DNA of 64,000 nucleotides from Ancistrus triradiatus (Eukaryota; Chordata; Actinopteri; Siluriformes; Loricariidae). Shown piece after piece: positions 58,007-64,000 of this stretch. The notes under the pieces are model-generated. The model saw nothing but the letters and a program-made list of their open reading frames with translations, made no database searches and had not been told where the DNA came from. Numbering within the stretch: the stretch's first letter is position 1; each line of letters begins with the position of its first letter. The stretch covers positions 558,001 through 622,000 of the forward strand of contig JAJAGP010000015.1 of assembly GCA_025084515.1 (NCBI GenBank). Reading direction: 5' to 3'. A program made the position numbers and the translations under genes.

Positions 58007-58506
58007 CGACCTGGCAGTCTCACTCTGTGTGTACCTTCTGGATCTCCTGCTGCCCAGAATGGACCATGCATTGTCTTAGGAGGGCTGGAGATTCCATAAA
58101 TATTGAGCATTGTATCATTCTAGCTGTGTTTTGTTTACATACAAAATGTAGCCAATCGTAAAAGTGTTTCCCTTTTTCCGTTTGGAAATTAATTGCTTCT
58201 GTAGCTGCATTTAGTAAAATTTTGGCTGTTAAATCTTCGACCTATGAACCTAAGTGCCCTGAGTCTCGACACAATAGGGATCACTGAAACTTAAACACCT
58301 AGTGCCAAGGGATGCTTCAAACCAGAAACCACTGTCAGGGTGTCAAACACACTTTTGCTCAGGCCATATTTGCATATACATTTTTCCCCTAAGTGCCATA
58401 ATATGCTAATTATAATCAGATAAGTAATAATGTAATTCATTTATCATTACCTTATCATTGTCAGTGCATCAATATCTAAATACACATAGATTTGATTAAT
58501 AATAAT

Positions 58507-58512
58507 AATAAA
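58507..58512 (+). terminator. mef2b: Candidate polyadenylation signal AATAAA for mef2b
   Basis: Canonical hexamer 501 nt after the mef2b stop, inside an AT-rich run and just before a degraded SINE. Choice among possible signals is uncertain. Confidence 0.35.
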
Positions 58513-58531
58513 AAATATTATAGATTAAAAT

Positions 58532-58695
58532 TCAGCATTTAGCAGATGCCCTTATCTTACAAGGTACAGTTCAAGCACCAGTGGGCTAAGAGCCTTGCTC
58601 AAGGGGCCAACAGTGGCAGCATTGGCAGAGGTGGTACTTGAACCCTCAACCTATTGGTTAATAGTCCATTACGTTAGCCACTGTGCCACAGCTGC
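58532..58695 (-). repeat. Diverged SINE-A-like copy, minus
   Basis: 'cagcatttagcagatgccct' through 'cgttagccactgtgccacag', with an altered B-box complement (tacttgaaccc). Confidence 0.7.
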
Positions 58696-58809
58696 CAGCA
58701 TATAGGACATTTCTAGATAACAGAAAATTTAAGAAATGTTGAGTAATATAAGAAACTGTAGAACCCTGTACCTGGTTTTGTAAACTCATTCACCGCAAGG
58801 AACAAATAC

Positions 58810-59320
58810 AACATACACTCACCGATTGTTGGGTACACCTCCTTGTTTCTACACTCATTGTCCATTTGATCAGTTCCACTTACCATATAGAAGCACTTTG
58901 TAGTTCTACAATTACAGACTGTAGTCCATCCGTTTCTCTACATACTTTGCTAGTCCCCTTTACTCTGTTCTCTACTGGTCAGGACCCCCACAGATCTCAT
59001 ACTGTTTGGGTGGTGGATCATTCTCAGCACTGCAGTGACTCTAATGTGGTGGTGATGTGGTAGTTTGTGTTTTGCTGGTACGATTAGATTAGATACAGCA
59101 GTGCTGCTGGAGTTTTTAAACCCTGTTCTCTCACTGTGCACTCTATTAGACACATCTAACGTATTGTTCTTCCTTGTAGAGGTAAAGTCAGAGACAGTAG
59201 TTCATCTGTTGTGCACAGTTTTATGTTAGTCATCCTCTAATCCTTCATCAGTGCTCACAGGAAGCCACCTACAGGATGATGATGGGGTTTAAAAACTCCA
59301 GCAGCATTGCTGTGTCTGAT
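58810..59320. repeat. Fish DNA-transposon-like repeat
   Basis: 'cactcattgtccatttgatc', 'gtggtggatcattctcagca' and 'cagtgctgctggagttttta' are recurrent fish repeat words. The last phrase recurs inverted at about 59286-59308. Confidence 0.5.
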
Positions 59321-59779
59321 CCAATCATACAAGGACAACACACTAACACACCACTGCAAAAGCGTGATTTTACAATATTCCAACAAAAGAGCATCTTGTG
59401 ATGTCACTGTATGCTTGGCTTTCTCTGGCTTCAAGTGTCCCCAAAAATGCTTTATAGGGTTTAGGTCAGGTGGCTGCAAGAAAGTCAGACAGTCAGAGCT
59501 CCTTGATCTTCTTTGGTCTTCTGATAGTTGTTGCAAAGCTTTGAGGTGTGTTTTGGGACATTATCCTCGCAAATGAATTCATGGCAAGATAGGGAAGTAG
59601 GAGAGACAGTTAACATTGTTGCTGTCTTCTGACACGGCTTAATAGTTTTGCTGCCCAGTATGACATGCCGGCTGTAACCGCATCACATTGCCTTCAAATT
59701 GCAAACCTAGTCAAGGTTTGAACCCAGGTCCTCAGCAAATGCCATTTCCAGCAGTGTAGCTCTCTGCTTTAGCGTAATT

Positions 59780-59990
59780 AGGCTCTCAGGTGATGCAGCA
59801 GTCTAATATGCTAGCCCACCAACACAGGGACCGGGATCCAAATCCTGACTGTGGCATCCAGACAGGTTGGGCATCACATGCAGACAAGATTGGCTGTGTC
59901 TGAGAGAGTAGGCTGATTGGGGATCATCCCCAGCATTGCAACAGCAACCCCTGCTGGTCATGCAATGGAATGGCATCCCATCCTATCCAA
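59780..59990 (+). repeat. SINE-like repeat (family P)
   Basis: 'ctcaggtgatgcagcagtct', 'tgcagacaagattggctgtg' and 'ggggatcatccccagcattg'. Confidence 0.5.
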
Positions 59991-60048
59991 TCATGTATGT
60001 CTTAGAATTTCTCAGGGACTTGTAAAATATTTACCCAGCATGCAGCTA

Positions 60049-61630
60049 CAGTGGTGTTTGAAAGTTTGTGAACTCTTTTCTTCTACATTTCTGCATAAAT
60101 ATGCCCTAAAACATCATCAGATTTTTCACAAAAAGGAGTATAAAGACACCCGTTTTAAACAAATGAGACAGAAATATTATACTTGGTCATTTATTTAATT
60201 GGGAAAATGATCATATTAGTGAGTGGCAAAAGTATGTGAACCTTTGCTTTTCAGTATCTGGGTGCCCCCCCCCTGTGCAGCAATAACTGCAGCTAAACGT
60301 TTCCTGTAACTGTTGAATCAGTCCTGCACAACCGGCTTGGAGGAATTTTTAGCCCATTCCTCCGTACAGAACAGCTTCAGCTCTGGGATGTTGGTGGGGT
60401 TTCCTCACATTAGCTGCTCGCCTTCAGGTCCTTCCCACAACATTTCGATTGGATTAAGGTCAGGACTTTGACTTGGCCATTCCAAAACATTAACTTTATT
60501 CTTCTGTAACCATTCTTTGGTAGAACCACTTGTGTGCTTAGGGTCGTTGTCTTGCTGCATGACCCACCTTCTCTTGAGATTCAGTTCATGGACAGATGTC
60601 CTGACATTTTCCTTTAGAATTCTCTGATATAATTCAGAATTCATTGTTTCATCAATGATGGCAAGCCGCACTGGCCCAGATGCAGCAAAACAGGACCAAA
60701 CCATGATATCACCACCATGTTTCACAGATGGGATAAGGTTCTTATGCTGGAATGCAGTGTTTTCCTTTCTCCAAACATAACGCTTCTCTTTTAAACCAAA
60801 ATGTTCTTTTTTGGTCTCATCCGTCCACAAAACATTCCAATAGCCTTCTGGCTTGTCCACGTGATCTTTAGCAAACTGCAGACGAGCAGCAATGTTCTTT
60901 TTGGAGAGCAGTGGCTTTCTCCTTGCAACCCTGCCATGCACACCATTGTTGTTCAGTGTTCTTCTGATGGAGGACTCATGAACATTAACATTAGCCAACA
61001 TGAGAGAGTTGCTTAGAATTTACCTGGGGTCCATCGTGACCTCGCCAACAATTCCACAACTTGCTCTTGGAGTGATCTTTGTTGATCAACCACTCCTGGG
61101 GAGGGTAACAATGGTCTCAAATTTCCTCCATTTGTACACAATCTGTCTGGCTGTGGATTGGTGGAGTCCAAACTCTTCAGAGATGGTTTTATAACCTTTT
61201 CCAGCCTGATGAGCATCAACAACTCTTTTTCTGAGGTCCTCAGAAATCTCCTTTGTTCGTGCCATGATACACTTCCTCAAACGTGTTGTGAAGAGCAGAC
61301 TTTGATAGATTCCTGTTCTTTAAATAAAACGGGGTTCCCACTCACACCTGATTGTCATCCCATTGGTTGAAAACACCTGACTCGAATTTCACCTTCAAAT
61401 TAACTGCTAATCCTAGAGGTTCACATACTTTTGCCACTCACTAATATGTAATATTGGATCATTTTCCTCAATAAATAAATGACCGAGTATAATATTTTTG
61501 TCTCATTTGTTTAACTGGGTTCTCTTTATCTACTTTTAGGACTTATGTGAAAATCTGATGATGTTTTAGGTCATATTTATGTAGAAATGTAGAAAATTCT
61601 AAAGGGTTCACAAACTTTCAAGCACGACTG
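60049..61630 (-). mobile_element. Tc1-like transposon relic (family B), full length with both TIRs
   Basis: Left CAGTGGTGTTTGAAAGTTTG, right complementary, ending CACGACTG before TA. The minus strand has MARTKEISEDLRKRVVDAHQ (61265 down), then a break and a long stretch to 60405 with DHVDKPEGYW, VLWTDETKKE, RRWVMQQDNDPKHTS and EWPSQSPDLNPIEMLWEGPE. It is the only family B copy here holding all three catalytic regions, but small indels break the frame. Confidence 0.92.
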
Positions 61631-61639
61631 TATACTGTC

Positions 61640-62360
61640 AAATGAAGAGTTGCTGAGTGTAGAAATGAATGTGTTATGATTGATTATTAAATCGAGGGTG
61701 ATGTGTATCATTTGTTTATCATAGGCGTTATCTTTGCTGGGTTTTTATACAGTTTTAAAGAACTGGCTCAGTACTTAAATGTTTAAAGCAGCTGACATGT
61801 TAAACCCATTATCTATTCAGACATGCGCTTGGACAGAGTGGAATGAAAATCTATTTTAAATAAGCTGTACAGCTGCTTCACATGAACTTGAATGACCTCA
61901 AGTTCAGTATCCAGCTGCTCTGTAACTGTGCACTGGTCAAGGTTTATTTAATTGTTCTGTCATTTTTATAGAAAACTGCTTCTGTTCGGAGAATTTACAC
62001 AACTTTTAAAGCTACTGTTTGCATTGTACTTAACATTTCTGTATTAGTTTGTTTTTATTATATATAAGATATGCTTGTTGCTCATACCTTTGTATCATTT
62101 ATACTGTATGTGGAGTTATTTGCCTATACAAACTGATGAACCGTTCTGTTTGCGCTGTTCACTGTATCTACCACAAGAGGTCAGCACGTGACTATCACCA
62201 GCTGGGCTTCAGCTTTTGGCTCCGCATCCACTGGATTGTTTACATCTGGTAAAGATTAAAGCTTCGTTTTTACGTGTGCTTTCCACTTTATTGTAGGATT
62301 GACGTGCTGTTACATTGTTTTCTTCACTGCTCAATTGCTTTTTGAAACTGAGCACCAAAT
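61640..62360. other. Intergenic, no feature recognised
   Basis: AT-rich; no exon with a recognisable product and no known repeat. Confidence 0.4.
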
Positions 62361-62369
62361 CATTTAGAT

Positions 62370-62540
62370 CCCAGCTTACCTCTCGTTAAGGTTGCAGGGC
62401 ATCTGGCACCTAAGCCTGGTAAACACAGGGCTCGATCATATGCCAGGTCATTGGAGAGGGTAGCGTTTGTTTTTCCAGCACCTCAGACACAGCCAATTGA
62501 GTCTGCATGTGATGTCCAACAACTGAAGCTGGATGGGCTA
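62370..62540 (+). repeat. SINE-like repeat (family P), partial
   Basis: 'gttaaggttgcagggcatct', 'ctcagacacagccaattgag' and 'tgcatgtgatgtccaacaac'. Confidence 0.5.
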
Positions 62541-62930
62541 GGATAACAGACCACCAAACCAGTGTGCACCAAATACAGTTAAGGCAATTATGGTCATGGA
62601 GATTGTAATGAGGGTAAAGTGTCCAAGCTGTAATATGCAAAAAAGTGACCTCCTCAGATCTTTTCCATATTCTACTTTGCAAGGCCAAGTAGCCAAATTT
62701 CATTGTTCTATCACACTCCAGGCCTGAGATGTGATGATTTAAATTTTAAAGAAAAAGTGATCGCAAGGTCGGGGGCATACAAAAAATTGGATTTACAGAA
62801 GTTTGCACCTGGACCATATGAACCCTGGCCTTCATCAGGAAAAGTGGAAGCAAAGTGAGAGACCATACGACCAAACACAATCAATCACATCTAAGTGACA
62901 TTTGGCCATATAAGTTTGGGCTTTGGTGTC

Positions 62931-63156
62931 CAAGTTCTGGCCCTCATCATACGAGGTCTGGTCTGATCAAACTGGATTTGTGATTGTGTTCTGGCAACCA
63001 GATTCAGTTGGTCTGCATCATAAATTCTACCTCATGGGGGGAATGTGGGCTGTGTCTTTGTCACGTGATGCAGACCAAATGAATCTGGTTGCCAGAACTC
63101 AATCACAAATCCAGTTTGATTACACCAGACCTTGTATGACGAGGCCCAGAACTTGT
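62931..63156. repeat. Large foldback with about 90-bp arms
   Basis: 'aactggatttgtgattgtgt', 'tctggcaaccagattcagtt' and 'ggtctgcatca' (62931-63021) return as reverse complement at 63066-63156, with only a few mismatches. Loop about 44 bp. Confidence 0.85.
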
Positions 63157-63384
63157 TGACCCCTATTAACTCAGGGGTCTACAATGTGGTAGAACTTAAC
63201 ACACACACTCACTGGTCTTTCCTGAACCAGACCCTTGGTCTACTGGTTAGGTTCTGTCCTGGCCATAGACCATCACTGTCTATTGGGCACTGGGCTCTCA
63301 CCTCGACAGGGGTGGGATTCGAAACAGAGTGGCTCACTTCACCAAGGAGTGTGTGGCACAGAATGGGGCCACGAACGACCAAGA

Positions 63385-63580
63385 GGCAATAATGAGTAAA
63401 AACAGAGAGTCTAGCAAAGAAAGACTTAGGGTTCTTAGCAGGAAAGATCATGGTTCTACTGCATGAATGACAGAGGATCTGGAGCAGGAAAGACCAAGAT
63501 TCTGGTGCAGGAAAGACAGAAGGTCTGGCACAGAAAATCTCAGGGTCTTCTGTGGAAAAGGCTGATCTGGTGGCTCCAGA
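63385..63580 (+). repeat. Degenerate tandem repeat, period about 29-30 bp
   Basis: Successive units such as 'gagcaggaaagaccaagatt', 'ggtgcaggaaagacagaagg' and 'ggcacagaaaatctcagggt'. Roughly six units. Confidence 0.6.
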
Positions 63581-63879
63581 GGTTCACAAGTTACAAGACG
63601 TCCTTGGAAATTGGGGCTTGGTCTGTGGCATGTGACTGTCACTGTACAGTCAGATCAAAGTGTGCAGCATGGGATGGCTCTGGTCCATTTGCTATGTGCT
63701 GAAGTAAGGTGATCTACAGGCAAGTCAGGGAGCACAGATTACAAAATAGGGCAGGATTATGGCCTAATGGGTACCGTGATCCTGAGCCCCAGTTACAGTG
63801 TGGATATTGGCATTTTCTTCCCATGATCTTTCAGTTTCCCCTTTGTGGACTCCACTTTCCTAAACAGTCCATATACCTA

Positions 63880-64000
63880 CATACATTCATAGCCACTTGA
63901 TCAGGATCGCAACAAGCCAGGGCCCAACTGGCAGCACAAGGCACAAGACAGGACCCAACCCAGACAGGGTCCCAAACCAACACAGACACACACACTAACA
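63880..64000 (+). repeat. Family E repeat, cut by the window end
   Basis: 'ttgatcaggatcgcaacaag', 'gcccaactggcagcacaagg' and 'cagacacacacactaaca' as in the copies at 3160 and 32620. Confidence 0.5.

Noticed and set aside
1..64000. CRISPR array, prokaryotic operon, phage or retroviral provirus
   Set aside because: No regularly spaced direct repeats with unique spacers, no prokaryotic gene layout and no LTR/gag/pol/env organisation was seen.

Overview
This is a stretch of teleost (ray-finned fish) nuclear genome. The evidence is spliced vertebrate genes with GT-AG introns and long AT-rich introns, together with a dense load of fish-type repeats: Tc1/mariner relics, hAT relics, tRNA-derived SINEs with a 'gcatttagcagacgcccttatc' type tail, and LINE 3' fragments. 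The repeat mix fits an otophysan such as a catfish, characin or cyprinid relative, but that placement is only a guess. There is nothing prokaryotic here, and no CRISPR array, operon or phage.

Five protein-coding genes could be assembled exon by exon with consistent reading phase. In order they are nr2c2ap (+, 2242-6447), rfxank (-, 6685-11265 coding), borcs8 (+, 13456-17105), tmem221 (-, 23563-28947) and mef2b (+, coding 47026-58006, with a probable noncoding first exon ending at 34871). From memory, NR2C2AP, RFXANK, BORCS8 (formerly MEF2BNB) and MEF2B are also neighbours on human 19p13.11, so this is an old conserved block. tmem221 lies between borcs8 and mef2b in antisense.

Layout: 1-2.1 kb holds repeats upstream of nr2c2ap, including a Tc1/mariner-like relic with perfect 19-bp terminal inverted repeats. 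From 2.2 to 6.5 kb is nr2c2ap, which contains an apparent U12-type AT-AC intron. From 6.6 to 13.2 kb is rfxank, tail-to-tail with nr2c2ap and head-to-head with borcs8. From 13.4 to 17.9 kb is borcs8 with a Tc1 copy in its second intron. From 18 to 23.5 kb is intergenic with two Tc1 copies. From 23.5 to 29 kb is tmem221, whose introns hold nested hAT relics. From 29 to 34.6 kb is repeat-rich intergenic DNA. From 34.7 to 58.5 kb is mef2b with a 12.1-kb first intron and many transposon relics. From 58.5 to 64 kb is repeat-rich, with a near-full-length Tc1 relic and a large foldback, and no recognisable gene.

The genes do not form a pathway. RFXANK is an MHC class II transcription subunit, MEF2B a MADS-box transcription factor, BORCS8 a lysosome-positioning BORC subunit, NR2C2AP a nuclear receptor (TR4) associated protein, and TMEM221 an uncharacterised four-pass membrane protein. 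The clearest unusual signals are the AT-AC intron, an hAT relic with an intact 8-bp target duplication, a decayed minisatellite in a mef2b intron, and a 90-bp-arm foldback near the right end.
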